Assembly (NCBI GenBank): GCA_021740915.1
Contig: JAIOYW010000004.1
Location: forward strand, 186,001 to 250,000
DNA from: Ignavibacteriales bacterium
GTDB lineage: Bacteria > Bacteroidota > Ignavibacteria > Ignavibacteriales > Melioribacteraceae
Direction: 5' to 3'
DNA: 64,000 bases
Under the pieces are notes generated by a model. That model was not told the origin of the DNA and did not search any database. It was given only the letters and a program-made list of their open reading frames with translations. Positions 16,482-25,835 of the stretch are shown one piece after another (the first letter of the stretch is position 1; each line of letters begins with the position of its first letter). A program made the translations under genes and the position numbers.

Positions 16482-16868
16482 ATGATTCCTGAAATACAAG
16501 TAACCAGCAGATCTGAAGAACAGCAGACAGAAATAAAGCCCCCAAAAGAAAAAATTCGAATTTCTATGCCTGATAATTGGTGGTGTACAATAACTACCTA
16601 CGATGCCAGCCTAACCAAACCAGACAGTAAAATATTTCCTTTATCACAGGATTCTGCCTTAAATACAGATAATTTGAATCTACCTGAATCCTCCGCTCAA
16701 AACATTGAAGATCAACAAATCAGTAAAAAAAGTATTGAAATGCCGGATATCAAAGTTGTAAAAAAAAGAAGTGAAGTTTTGCTTTTATTTGCTGCATTAA
16801 TCACATCCGGGTTAATAATTTGGCTGATTTCAATTTTACTTTCATCCATTCATTTAAAAGGTAACTAA
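16482..16868 (+). CDS. Hypothetical tail-anchored membrane protein
   Basis: 128 aa, no family recognised. The first 100 residues are hydrophilic and include a Trp-rich patch ISMPDNWWCTITTYDA and low-complexity Ser/Asn/Gln stretches. Residues about 101-123 form one strong membrane helix (LLLFAALITSGLIIWLISILL) close to the C terminus, so the bulk probably faces the cytoplasm. It lies 14 bases after the sugar transferase and 2 bases before the nitroreductase, so it belongs to the same transcript. A role beside the membrane sugar transferase is possible but not shown. Confidence 0.65.
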   Translation: MIPEIQVTSRSEEQQTEIKPPKEKIRISMPDNWWCTITTYDASLTKPDSKIFPLSQDSALNTDNLNLPESSAQNIEDQQISKKSIEMPDIKVVKKRSEVLLLFAALITSGLIIWLISILLSSIHLKGN

Positions 16869-16870
16869 TT

Positions 16871-17503
16871 ATGGAATTTTCAGAAGTTGTTTCCCGCAGA
16901 GCAAGTATAAGAAAATTTAAGGATGTTCCAGTCAGTAAGGATCACATTCGGAGAATGGTTGAGATTGCAGGAATGGCTCCAAGTATCAATAATTCCCAAC
17001 CATGGCATTTTACTGCTGTAACAAATAAAACAGTACTTAAACAGATTTCGGCTGCCGTTAGTCAAAAGATTAAAAATGTTTTTCCTGTTGGTGAATCCGA
17101 AAAAGCTGCTGCACTAAGAAACAAAATTGAAAAATTCAGCACATTTTTCGAAAATGCTCCGCTCCTATTTGCACTCTCAACATTAGAATATACGGCGGAA
17201 GCAGATGGATTGGATACTCAATCGGGAATCAGTCACGAAAACATCAATCAGATGCGTAATTATCCTAATATTCAGACCATAGGTGCCACAATAGAAAATC
17301 TGCTGCTGGCAGCAGTGGATCTGGGATACGGCGCCTGCTGGCTTTCAGGCCCGATGGTGGCTAAAACTGAAATAGAAAGTATTCTCCGAATAGAATTGCC
17401 GATGGAACTTTCAGCTTTTGTTGCCGTCGGAGTCCCATTTGAGGAGACTCATAGCAGAAAAGAAAAGAAATCAGTGGATAAAATTCTCAGTATTATCGAT
17501 TAG
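16871..17503 (+). CDS. Nitroreductase-family FMN oxidoreductase
   Basis: 210 aa. The N-terminal signature EVVSRRASIRKFKDVPVSKD and AGMAPSINNSQPWHFTAV forms the FMN phosphate and ring site; the second half has TIGATIENLLLAAVDLGYGACWLSGP and GVPFEE. These enzymes are FMN-bound homodimers that use NAD(P)H to reduce nitro compounds, quinones or, in some members, halogenated or flavin substrates. The substrate cannot be read from the sequence. It ends the plus-strand run that starts at 12272 and its stop overlaps the convergent dehydratase gene by 11 bases. Confidence 0.9.
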   Translation: MEFSEVVSRRASIRKFKDVPVSKDHIRRMVEIAGMAPSINNSQPWHFTAVTNKTVLKQISAAVSQKIKNVFPVGESEKAAALRNKIEKFSTFFENAPLLFALSTLEYTAEADGLDTQSGISHENINQMRNYPNIQTIGATIENLLLAAVDLGYGACWLSGPMVAKTEIESILRIELPMELSAFVAVGVPFEETHSRKEKKSVDKILSIID

Positions 17504-18473
17504 CTGTTGACCAAGGTAAACTCTCAAGGTCAACGTTTCCACCGCTCAGAATGACGGAGACAGTTTTACCTGTAAACACCTCACGATTTTCCATGATCGC
17601 TGCAAATGGCACAGCCGAGGATGGTTCGATAATAATTTTCATCCTTTCCCATATCATTCTCATTGCGGTGATAATCGAATGCTCTTCGACTGTCATAATT
17701 AAATGTAAACGATCTCTTAGAATATTAAATGTTTTATCGCCAAGTGAAGTCAATAATCCGTCGGAAATAGTCTTCGGGTTAACGGAGGGATAAATAACTC
17801 CATCTCTTATCGAACGAAAAGCATCATCTGCGCCCTTCGGTTCACAGCCAATTACGGAGATTTTATCTCCAAAGTATTCTGCTGAAAGTACAGAGCCGCT
17901 TAACAAGCCTCCCCCGCCAACGGGAGCCAGTAAAAAGTCAGAATTCCCGATCTCCTCAATAATTTCTTTTGCTGCTGTAGCCTGTCCTGCAATAATTGTA
18001 TAATTATTATATGGATGCACAAAAATTGCCCCTGTTTTAGCAATCACTCCCTCAAGAGTTGTTTCTCTGGCTTCCAGAGTAGGGGCACAGTAAATGATTT
18101 CAGCGCCATATGAAGCAACTACTTTTTTCTTAATCTCGGGTGCAGTTTCTGGCATCACAATATAGGCTCTCGCCCCGGATGATCTTGCTGCTAATGCGAG
18201 CGCAGCAGCATGGTTGCCTGATGAATGTGTTGCAACTCCATTTTTAAGATCTTCCTTATTAAGAGACAGTAAAGCATTGCTTGCCCCCCTGTATTTGAAT
18301 GCACCGACCTTCTGGAGGTTTTCGCACTTAAAGTATATCCGGCAGCCCATCTCCTTATTAATAGCTGATGATTCAAGAACAGGTGTTTTATGAATGGCTT
18401 CTTTTATTCTTAAATGAGCATCCTTAATATCAGATTTTGTCGGAATATTTCTTAGAAAATGAGAATTTATCAT
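17493..18473 (-). CDS. Threonine/serine dehydratase or serine racemase (PLP)
   Basis: 326 aa, fold type II PLP enzyme. Lys60 in VGAFKYRGASN carries the cofactor, SSGNHAAALALAA contacts the substrate carboxylate, and VGGGGLLSG holds the PLP phosphate; SGGN near the end binds the pyridine nitrogen. It lacks the C-terminal ACT-like domain of the biosynthetic threonine deaminase IlvA, so a catabolic threonine/serine dehydratase or serine racemase is more likely. ilvE lies 5 kb away but not in the same unit. The gene faces the nitroreductase gene and overlaps it by 11 bases. Confidence 0.9.
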   Translation of the reverse strand: MINSHFLRNIPTKSDIKDAHLRIKEAIHKTPVLESSAINKEMGCRIYFKCENLQKVGAFKYRGASNALLSLNKEDLKNGVATHSSGNHAAALALAARSSGARAYIVMPETAPEIKKKVVASYGAEIIYCAPTLEARETTLEGVIAKTGAIFVHPYNNYTIIAGQATAAKEIIEEIGNSDFLLAPVGGGGLLSGSVLSAEYFGDKISVIGCEPKGADDAFRSIRDGVIYPSVNPKTISDGLLTSLGDKTFNILRDRLHLIMTVEEHSIITAMRMIWERMKIIIEPSSAVPFAAIMENREVFTGKTVSVILSGGNVDLESLPWSTANR

Positions 18474-18585
18474 TTTATGCTTTTCAATTTCAGTATATTA
18501 AATTTTCATAATTTATTTTTTCATGAGTAAATTTAATCGTTTTTATGGTATGATGGTCATTATTTATGACTTGTGGAGTGAAAAA

Positions 18586-19584
18586 ATGGTAAAAAAAATT
18601 CTTGCTGGCTTCTTAATTCTATTTATTGTTTTCTCGTGTTCAAATAATGAAAATGATTTTTCTTTAGTTATTCATGGAGGAGCCGGCAGTATTTATGAAG
18701 GCAGGTACTCTGCTGAAGAAGAGCAGGCATTCAGAGAAAAATTGACCGAAGCTCTTGCTGCCGGTCATAATATTCTGTTGAGCGGCGGAACCTCTAATGA
18801 TTGCGTTGAAGCTGTGGTTAGAATTATGGAGGACTCGCCTCTTTTTAATGCTGGGAAGGGAGCCGTTCTTAACGCTAAAGGCAACTGTGAACTCGATGCA
18901 TCTTTTATGGATGGATCCACCGGGAAAGCTGGAGCTGTCGGCGCAGTCTCTATTGTCAAGAATCCAATATCGCTTTCGAGAAAAGTGATGGAAAAATCTA
19001 AACACGTTTTCCTTGTTGGCAAAGGGGCAGAAGAATTTGCGAGAGAGAATAAGCTTGCGATTGTTGATAATTCTTATTTCATCACTGAAGAAAATCGAAT
19101 TGAATTACAGAAAATGCAGTCAGAGAAAAGTTCAGTCCTCAATCCTTCCGGGAAGCATGAAAAACTTTTCAGCACTGTTGGCTGCGTCGCGCGCGATAAA
19201 TTCGGGAATATAACAGCAGGCACTTCGACCGGTGGGATGATGAATAAAAAATTCGGGCGTCTTGGCGATGTCCCGGTAATTGGAGCCGGCACTTATGCAG
19301 ATAATAATTCCTGTGGTATTTCCGCAACCGGGCATGGTGAATTTTTTATACGAAACGTTGTTGCTTACGATATCTCTGCACTAATGCGTTATAAAGGACT
19401 ATCTCTTGATGAAGCCGCTGAGTTTGTTGTTAACAAAAAACTTGTCAGTCAGAAAGGAGCAGGCGGAATTATTGGAATTGATAAAGATGGTGAAATAGTA
19501 ATGAAATTTAATACCAGCGGAATGTTCCGTGGTTATATTACACAGGACGGTCTACCGAAAGTATATCTGTATAATGAAAAATAA
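18586..19584 (+). CDS. Isoaspartyl peptidase / L-asparaginase (Ntn hydrolase), lipoprotein
   Basis: 332 aa from ATG 18586, which has TGGAGTG upstream and gives a lipoprotein signal with Cys18 (LFIVFSCSNN); a longer in-frame start at 18523 would bury this signal. The enzyme class is clear from VIHGGAGSI, the GKGAVLNAKGNCELDASFMDG block and the nucleophile Thr197 in FSTVGCVARD, with TSTGGMMNKKFGRLGD and ATGHGEFFIR lining the site. Proteins of this type cleave themselves before Thr197 into alpha and beta subunits and hydrolyse beta-aspartyl peptides or asparagine. Lipid anchoring places it at the cell envelope, so it may process external peptides. A terminator follows directly. Confidence 0.92.
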   Translation: MVKKILAGFLILFIVFSCSNNENDFSLVIHGGAGSIYEGRYSAEEEQAFREKLTEALAAGHNILLSGGTSNDCVEAVVRIMEDSPLFNAGKGAVLNAKGNCELDASFMDGSTGKAGAVGAVSIVKNPISLSRKVMEKSKHVFLVGKGAEEFARENKLAIVDNSYFITEENRIELQKMQSEKSSVLNPSGKHEKLFSTVGCVARDKFGNITAGTSTGGMMNKKFGRLGDVPVIGAGTYADNNSCGISATGHGEFFIRNVVAYDISALMRYKGLSLDEAAEFVVNKKLVSQKGAGGIIGIDKDGEIVMKFNTSGMFRGYITQDGLPKVYLYNEK

Positions 19585-19587
19585 TGT

Positions 19588-19618
19588 AAAAAAGCCCCAA
19601 GTTTAATGGGGCTTTTTT
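19588..19618. terminator. Bidirectional intrinsic terminator
   Basis: AAAAAAGCCCCA (19588-19599) and TGGGGCTTTTTT (19607-19618) form a 12-bp stem with A and T tracts on both sides. It serves the asparaginase gene on the plus strand and the amylase gene on the minus strand. Confidence 0.92.
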
Positions 19619-19652
19619 ATGGAAAATCATATCTCCAAATTACATCTCCTGA

Positions 19653-22490
19653 TTATCTTAATAACATCATCTTTTTGGCAGAAATAAATCCCTCACTCTC
19701 AATCCGGTAAATATATGCCCCACTGGCAACAGGATTACCTGAATTATCTTTCCCGTCCCACAATAAAGAATGAACTCCTGTGTTTTTCTCAGCACTCAGA
19801 AGTGTCCTGATCTCCTGTCCAAGAACATTGAAAACTTTCACAGAAACAAAACCAGAGGATCCAAGGCTGAAGGATATTCTTGTTTCCGGGTTAAATGGGT
19901 TTGGATAATTTTGGGAAAGATCATAAGAAATCTCTGCCAAAGTTTCTCTATCGTTCCCAAGCAGAATACCTTCCTCAGGGGTAGGAAGTTTCACAGTGGA
20001 ATATATTCTGAATTCCCCGGGTTGCAGAGCAATTGGATCTGATGTATTTGTTATGTTAACACTATCCCCTGAGAAAAAGTTATACCATTTACCCGGGGTC
20101 TGGAACGCGGGATTAATTGATCCCTGAACTACATCAAAGTTTCCTATGATGTTTATATCCATTGAAGAATGATTCAACTGAAGTTTTTTTAATTTAGGAG
20201 TTGCATCAAAATAATAATCTGAAGTCTCAAAAACATCATACTCTTTCCTGATATTAATCAGCTCCTGGAAAACCCTTAATAGATAGTGCCTTTCGTAATC
20301 ATTGAGATAGTCCCAGCGGGGCGGTTTGGGCGTAAGCCTGTCGGCATCCGTTCCGGAAGGCCAGTTGATTGAGTAATCATATCCAAGTTCCCCAAACTGC
20401 CATAACATTTTAGGACCAGGTACTGTGAAAAAGAACGCGGCAGCAAGCTTAATCCTATCAAGAGCAGTCGCAAGATTCTTAACACTGTAATTTCCTGAAG
20501 AATTGCCATACTGAAGATTCTTAAAAACAAGACGTTCTTCGTCGTGGCTCTCCATATAGGTCACAAGATTAGGTTCGCTCCATCCCCTCTGCTGATAAGA
20601 ACCCCAGCTAAGATTCGAATTATAACCCATTGTCGCTTCGTTGTATTCATAATTCATATTACCCCAGAGCATCATTCCGTTATTCGAAAGTTCTTTCTCT
20701 TCGGAATTATCTGCAAAGTGTTCGAGAATTATAAAGGCATCGGAGGAAACACTTCTTATATGAGTTGAAATCCGTTTCCAGAGATTTATTCTCGACTGAT
20801 CGTAATTTCCCCAAAGTCCGACGTTATCTCCGCTATATACCTGTGTGAAACCTTTTGAAAGATCAAACCGGAATCCATCAATTTTGAATTCAGTCAGCCA
20901 ATAAGAAGTCACCCTGTCAACTAATTTTTTCGTTTGACCCGATTCATGGTTAAAATCATATCCCACGTTAAAGGGATGCCTTGCGGTAACGTTCAGCCAT
21001 GGATTTTGTGCGGTTGGCGGTCCATAGCTTCCGGATGAATAAAGCCTGACAAACGGAGACTGTCCGAAAGTATGATTCAGAGCAATATCTATAATTACAG
21101 CAATCCCCCTCAAATGGCATTCATCTATGAACTCCTGAAATTTTTCCTTTGTCCCGTAATACTTATCAACTGCGAAGTAAAAGGAAGGATTATATCCCCA
21201 GCTCTCATTACCCTCAAACTCATTGATCGGCATTAATTCGATTGCATTCACACCGAGGCTTTCGAGATATGAAAGAGTATCTATTAAAGTCTGATAATTA
21301 TGCTCGGTAATAAAATCCCGAAGTAGCAATTCATATATAACAAGATCAGTTTTTTTTGGTTTCTGAAAATCAGTTACCTGCCAGTTATATGGCTGGCTTC
21401 CCGGTATCAGGACACCAACAGCTTCAGTTGTTTTTCCTTTAGGATATGGTTTAAGCCCGGGATAAGTCGTTGAACTGATGTAATGATCATTATAAGGGTC
21501 CAAAATCTTTTCTGAATAAGGATCTGCAATTCTCAGATTCCCATCGACAAGATACTGGAAACCATATTCTTCTCCCGGCTGCATCCCTGTAATTTCAATC
21601 CAATATGTAGAATCATCGGGGGTCCGTTTCATAAAATAGGCCGGATCAGCTTCCCAGTTATTGAAATCACCAATTACAAAAACGAATTCCTTAAATGGAG
21701 CAAACAATGACAAGGTAGCTGAATTTCCTGAAGTATAAGTGATTCCTTCGCGAATCCCATTTGGCAAGGGCTCAGTTACAATATCCGGGACTATTACGTA
21801 ATAAAAAGAATCAGCGGCAAACATATTGCCATTTTCATAAGCAACAACTTTGACCCATTTTTTGCCATTTTCAGTTACAATAAGATCATAATTAAGTGAA
21901 TCGTTGCTCACCTGATAAATCAGGTTTCCATTGACCAATAATTCAAGAGAGGTTGTAGTTTCTGAAGCAACGGCTGAAACGTTTATAGTATCACCAATTT
22001 CAGCAAAATATGGCTGGAAAGAAGGAGTGATTATACTCACACCAAGATATAAGGGGAGAAAAATATCGCCGCCAGCGGATGTTTTCCCTTCCTTGTAGCT
22101 GCCTCCAACCAGTTCTCCGCTCCGGAAAACAAAAGCCATTTCGAGTATTTCCTCGTTGGCTGGAACGTTATAATATCCCCGGATAGATGGTGTAATCCTA
22201 AGCACCCATTTATCGTTACCAAGGGATTCAAGTTTAGTTTCGGGCGAATTCTGTCCCCAATTAGTTTTTACATATTTCCAGTCGCTGGGTCCGGAACTAA
22301 GATTTGTGATGACCCCGGTATGGGCATAAACTGTACCGGTATAGCCCATCAATCCCTGATTCCCTTCGGATGCGTCAAAAATTATTTCAACGGAATCTCC
22401 TGAAGTAAGATAAACGGGATTCCAGTTAAGCAATTGTGCCTGAAGAGATATTGCTGTTATTAATGCAGCAAATAATAATTTCAAATTCAT
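19653..22490 (-). CDS. Secreted GH13 alpha-amylase-family enzyme with T9SS sorting domain
   Basis: 945 aa. Signal peptide at 1-18, N-terminal beta domains to about 240, a CBM48/E-set-like domain around 255-340 (VFVIGDFNNWEADPAYFMKR), then a GH13 barrel. Catalytic residues are in place: region I IIDIALNH (468-473), nucleophile Asp543 in GFRFDLSKG, acid/base Glu590 in FIILEHF and Asp650 in MESHDEER. From about residue 853 comes the type IX sorting domain (LSQNYPNPFNPETRISF, ending SAKKMMLLR), which sends the protein through the outer membrane. It should act on alpha-glucans such as starch or glycogen outside the cell; debranching or amylase activity cannot be told apart. A receptor-like gene lies 77 bases upstream and may serve the same substrate. 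Confidence 0.93.
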   Translation of the reverse strand: MNLKLLFAALITAISLQAQLLNWNPVYLTSGDSVEIIFDASEGNQGLMGYTGTVYAHTGVITNLSSGPSDWKYVKTNWGQNSPETKLESLGNDKWVLRITPSIRGYYNVPANEEILEMAFVFRSGELVGGSYKEGKTSAGGDIFLPLYLGVSIITPSFQPYFAEIGDTINVSAVASETTTSLELLVNGNLIYQVSNDSLNYDLIVTENGKKWVKVVAYENGNMFAADSFYYVIVPDIVTEPLPNGIREGITYTSGNSATLSLFAPFKEFVFVIGDFNNWEADPAYFMKRTPDDSTYWIEITGMQPGEEYGFQYLVDGNLRIADPYSEKILDPYNDHYISSTTYPGLKPYPKGKTTEAVGVLIPGSQPYNWQVTDFQKPKKTDLVIYELLLRDFITEHNYQTLIDTLSYLESLGVNAIELMPINEFEGNESWGYNPSFYFAVDKYYGTKEKFQEFIDECHLRGIAVIIDIALNHTFGQSPFVRLYSSGSYGPPTAQNPWLNVTARHPFNVGYDFNHESGQTKKLVDRVTSYWLTEFKIDGFRFDLSKGFTQVYSGDNVGLWGNYDQSRINLWKRISTHIRSVSSDAFIILEHFADNSEEKELSNNGMMLWGNMNYEYNEATMGYNSNLSWGSYQQRGWSEPNLVTYMESHDEERLVFKNLQYGNSSGNYSVKNLATALDRIKLAAAFFFTVPGPKMLWQFGELGYDYSINWPSGTDADRLTPKPPRWDYLNDYERHYLLRVFQELINIRKEYDVFETSDYYFDATPKLKKLQLNHSSMDINIIGNFDVVQGSINPAFQTPGKWYNFFSGDSVNITNTSDPIALQPGEFRIYSTVKLPTPEEGILLGNDRETLAEISYDLSQNYPNPFNPETRISFSLGSSGFVSVKVFNVLGQEIRTLLSAEKNTGVHSLLWDGKDNSGNPVASGAYIYRIESEGFISAKKMMLLR

Positions 22491-22567
22491 TCCCTTCTCT
22501 TCCTTTAATAAATTATTAAAACACTATATTTTTATAACAATACAAATTAAGTCAAAGTTTACAATCG

Positions 22568-24598
22568 TTAATCAAATAGAGTCCAGAAAAATCCAATTCT
22601 GATAGAAAATCCTCTTCCCGGATAATAAGGCAATAAAAAGTACTTATTTCCTGTAATGTTTTCAGCAATAAAAAAAATGGTTGCGTCTTTTTGAATCTCA
22701 CCAAAAGCAAAAAAGTCCAGCGAGTATCCCCCTCCTTCAGGTGAGGATTTGAGAGCTGTAATTGAACCGTCAGCAGATTTTGAAAAATGGACTGGAAAAG
22801 CATTTTCAAAATCGTAAAAATAGTATTTTGTCCTGCCGGAATAATTAAAACTCAGCCCAGTTTTCAAATCAAGATTTCCGTTAAAAAGGCTATCCCTGTA
22901 ATATATACTTGATCTCAATGTTACTCGTGGACTAAAATGATCAAACATATCGGAAGTACCAGGAATATGCTCAAACTCAATACCGGCAAAAACAGGTTTC
23001 AATGCAATTTTTGTTTTAAAACCAATGCCATGATAATTGCGTGAAATCAGCGAAAAACCATCCAACTCAGTGGAAATCAGTGAATTGTTTTCATTAAAAT
23101 AAGCGTATGGGGCATTCATTCTATGTCTGTTGAATACTGTTGCACTCATTTCAATTGAGGATGATACAAATCCGGCTTCAAATACCTGAGCAGAATGCGT
23201 CTCTGATTTTTGCTCAACAGAATAAATACTTTCGATAAATGAATTATCTCTGACAATATACGATGATTCAAAAGAAAGAAAAATATTCCGGGATAAGGAA
23301 TACGAAGCTATGATGCCCAAAGCAGGATAACCCTGTTTGTTTTTTAATAATTGCTTATAAGATCCGCCAAGCTGGAATCCGCCCAATTCAAAAGAAACAG
23401 CGCCGCCGCCAAATAATAAGTTATCTCCAAATGAGTATTGCCCACGCTCTAATTTATTTTTTTCGTAACCACCGGCTAATATGAAATCAAAAAATGAATA
23501 TTTCAACCTGCTTCGGTATGAGGTACCAAAACTCGCGGATTTAGTGTCACGAATATTTACATTAAAATAAGGAATGGCGGTCCTTTCGTTTTGCCTGAAT
23601 TCCTGTAATCCTTTCGAGAAATAAAGATTCAGCTCTGATGAAAAATATTCTGATAATTCTGCGATAAACTTAACACCACCTTCATTTCTGAAAGTTTTCA
23701 TGTATCTTGAAGAAAGCCCGTTTGCCTCAGGAAAAAGAACAGGCGCCTGCAAATTATCGTACATTAACTCCTCAGCATCTTCCTCGCTGAGATATTTTCT
23801 GAGGCTGTCCATATATACGCCCCCGTTCAGTTTAATATTAGCACGGGAAAAAAGGTAACTTCCCTTTAACGAAAATTTATCATTGACGAAATACTGAATA
23901 GCCGTCCGAAAATTCCATTGTCCATATTCTGAATTTTCAAATCTCCCATCTGCCGAATAGTTTGTAATCTGGAACTTTCCGATGATCCTCGGACTCAGGA
24001 ACATCCCCAGAGAAAGATCTACGGCATCTTCGCCATCGGGACCCTGAAAATAATTTATTTCTGTTATTGGTCTTCCAGGGATACGATCAAATTCATCAAT
24101 CAAAATCGCAGCAGGATAGTTCGAGGGTGTATAGATATATGAGTAGTGCCCTCCTGGAAGAGTCATAGAATCTAAGAGTCCGGGTGAGAACTGATAGTAT
24201 CCGGGAATTCCTGAAATCATGTCATAATTGCCCATCCCGTTAAAAACAAGCCCAATATCTCTGCCTGCCAATCCGCGGTATGTTAATATGGAAGGAGTTC
24301 CGAAAGCAAAATAATTTTTGATACCTACTCCTGGTAAAGTAGCCGCAATATCCTCAAATCCCCGGAATGCTGTTTTTCTTAGATCATTTTTTGTGAACAG
24401 ACCTGAACTTGAAAATGATGGCGACTTATAAAAAACAGGATTAAGCGTATCTGCTTTTGATTCACCAGACTTGACATTTTTTGATTGATTTTGAACCGAA
24501 TCCTGTTTTGTAACTGTGGAGTCACTCAAAGAAAAGTATGCAGAAAAATTACCTGGCGCTAAAAAACTAAGAATAAGAAAAAAAACCTGTTTTTTCAT
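22568..24598 (-). CDS. TonB-dependent-receptor-like outer membrane protein
   Basis: 676 aa with a hydrophobic signal sequence. Residues 70-165 look like a plug domain (DLRKTAFRGFEDIAATLPGV, then the RGLAGRDIGLVFNGM strand pair). The rest alternates polar and aromatic residues in beta strands and ends with a barrel-closing strand, FSIRIGFFWTLF, whose final aromatic is near the C terminus. It has no N-terminal carboxypeptidase-like domain and is shorter than SusC (about 1000 aa), and no SusD partner is present. No clear TonB box can be seen, so transport by TonB is not certain. It precedes the amylase gene in the same direction with a 77-base gap. Confidence 0.75.
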   Translation of the reverse strand: MKKQVFFLILSFLAPGNFSAYFSLSDSTVTKQDSVQNQSKNVKSGESKADTLNPVFYKSPSFSSSGLFTKNDLRKTAFRGFEDIAATLPGVGIKNYFAFGTPSILTYRGLAGRDIGLVFNGMGNYDMISGIPGYYQFSPGLLDSMTLPGGHYSYIYTPSNYPAAILIDEFDRIPGRPITEINYFQGPDGEDAVDLSLGMFLSPRIIGKFQITNYSADGRFENSEYGQWNFRTAIQYFVNDKFSLKGSYLFSRANIKLNGGVYMDSLRKYLSEEDAEELMYDNLQAPVLFPEANGLSSRYMKTFRNEGGVKFIAELSEYFSSELNLYFSKGLQEFRQNERTAIPYFNVNIRDTKSASFGTSYRSRLKYSFFDFILAGGYEKNKLERGQYSFGDNLLFGGGAVSFELGGFQLGGSYKQLLKNKQGYPALGIIASYSLSRNIFLSFESSYIVRDNSFIESIYSVEQKSETHSAQVFEAGFVSSSIEMSATVFNRHRMNAPYAYFNENNSLISTELDGFSLISRNYHGIGFKTKIALKPVFAGIEFEHIPGTSDMFDHFSPRVTLRSSIYYRDSLFNGNLDLKTGLSFNYSGRTKYYFYDFENAFPVHFSKSADGSITALKSSPEGGGYSLDFFAFGEIQKDATIFFIAENITGNKYFLLPYYPGRGFSIRIGFFWTLFD

Positions 24599-24862
24599 CG
24601 GAGATTCGTTAAAATTTTAATTTTTAAGTTACCAATCCTTTTTAAAAAAAGTCAATGAACAGACCTGTTTTCGGGATTATTTGCCTTTTTGCTTAAAAAA
24701 AACACTGTAAGATATAAATTTATTGACTTCTGAGCGATCATGCTATTGCGAAATTCAATAAAATTTCTTATTTATCATTTAAATATATATAGATCATGTT
24801 TTTCAGGGCTTATTATTCACATAATTAACATTAATTATTCATCAACAAACACAAGAGGTACC

Positions 24863-25156
24863 ATGGGTAAACCAATGACCAAAGGCGATATTGTCGGTGC
24901 ATTAGCCGAGAAAATGAGCGCCACAAAGCGTGCTTCATCAGATTTTCTGGATGCACTTGTTGAGCTGGCTTATACCGAAGCTAAAAATGATTTTACAATT
25001 CCCGGCCTTGGCAAAATAACAGTTGTTGAGCGCCAGAAGAGGAAAGGTCGCAACCCATCAACCGGGAAAGAAATTACTATTCCTGCTAAAAAGGTTGTAA
25101 AATTCAAAGTGTCCAAAAAATTACAGGATGCTGTGTTTCCTCCAAAGAAAAAATAA
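24863..25156 (+). CDS. HU/IHF-family DNA-binding protein
   Basis: 97 aa from ATG 24863, reached after the AGAGGTACC ribosome site; the longer frame from 24740 has no support. Helices MTKGDIVGALAEKMSATKRASSDFLDALVELAYTE are shortened here to the key pattern: two N-terminal helices, then FTIPGLGKITVVERQKRKGRNP and STGKEITIPAKKVVKFKV, the DNA-binding beta arm with its conserved GRNP tip and Pro. It should bend DNA as a dimer in the nucleoid. It is a single-gene unit with a weak terminator behind it. Confidence 0.95.
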   Translation: MGKPMTKGDIVGALAEKMSATKRASSDFLDALVELAYTEAKNDFTIPGLGKITVVERQKRKGRNPSTGKEITIPAKKVVKFKVSKKLQDAVFPPKKK

Positions 25157-25169
25157 ATCAACTTTATTT

Positions 25170-25202
25170 GGGCAGTCCTGTGAAGCGGGGCTGCTCTGTT
25201 TT
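25170..25202 (+). terminator. Probable terminator of the HU gene
   Basis: GGGCAGTCC (25170-25178) pairs with GGGCTGCTC (25188-25196) through nine pairs, two of them G-T wobbles, followed by TGTTTTC. The T tract is short, so efficiency is uncertain. Confidence 0.45.
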
Positions 25203-25723
25203 CAGCCTTTCGAACTATCCGTTTTTTTTCTGCCTCTCGTTTTTTCTGCAATCTCTTTCATACGATCAAGCAATTCAGAATATAATTGTTCATCAATATT
25301 TTTTAATATCATTGTCAGCAGACTCTTATTATCTTTAATCATGCGGCTGATCCCAATTACATCGTCATCGGCTGTTCTTAGATAAAATGGTCTGCTTGGT
25401 GTTGCATCGAAAATGCCGCCTCTTATTTCCCTGATTTCCTGAAGCTTAATCTCAATTTTCCTCTGTGAAAATGCAAAGTCGTGACAAATCATTTTTTCAG
25501 AGTCAAGGTCTATTTTACCTGGGAAAAGAGAATAATTCCTGAGATAGAAAGCATTTACAACAAAGATCATAATTCCATTAAATACTATTCCAATCCAGGC
25601 TTTCCAACTTTCCTCCAGCATCAGAACAGATGCTGCAAGATATCCTGCAAAAGCAAGAGTCAGTGGTATATTGAGGTAGAAAAAAATAAATTTCCCTAAA
25701 AATCCGTATTTGTATGTTTTCAT
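25202..25723 (-). CDS. Membrane protein with PH-like (bPH) domain
   Basis: 173 aa from ATG 25723 (an in-frame start at 25780 adds 19 residues). Two membrane helices at about residues 13-33 and 41-60 are followed by a soluble region with strands such as GKIDLDSEKMICHDFAFSQR and KLQEIREIRGGIF, then FYLRTADDDVIGISRM, the pattern of bacterial PH-like domains found in YcxB/YdbS-type membrane proteins. The C terminus is a basic tail (KTRGRKKTDSSKG). No function is known for this arrangement. It faces the HU gene and stands alone. Confidence 0.6.
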   Translation of the reverse strand: MKTYKYGFLGKFIFFYLNIPLTLAFAGYLAASVLMLEESWKAWIGIVFNGIMIFVVNAFYLRNYSLFPGKIDLDSEKMICHDFAFSQRKIEIKLQEIREIRGGIFDATPSRPFYLRTADDDVIGISRMIKDNKSLLTMILKNIDEQLYSELLDRMKEIAEKTRGRKKTDSSKG

Positions 25724-25835
25724 AGAATGATATATTTGTATGACAATCTCAAATATAATCGATTTATTAATTCGAAACACAATTTAGCTTTGATAATCCC
25801 AGGATCAAATTAAAAATCTAAAGACGGAACACAAA

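Noticed and set aside
24740-24862. N-terminal extension of the HU gene
   Set aside because: The HU fold starts at MTKGDIVGAL; AGAGGTACC precedes ATG 24863, and the extension is hydrophobic and unlike HU.
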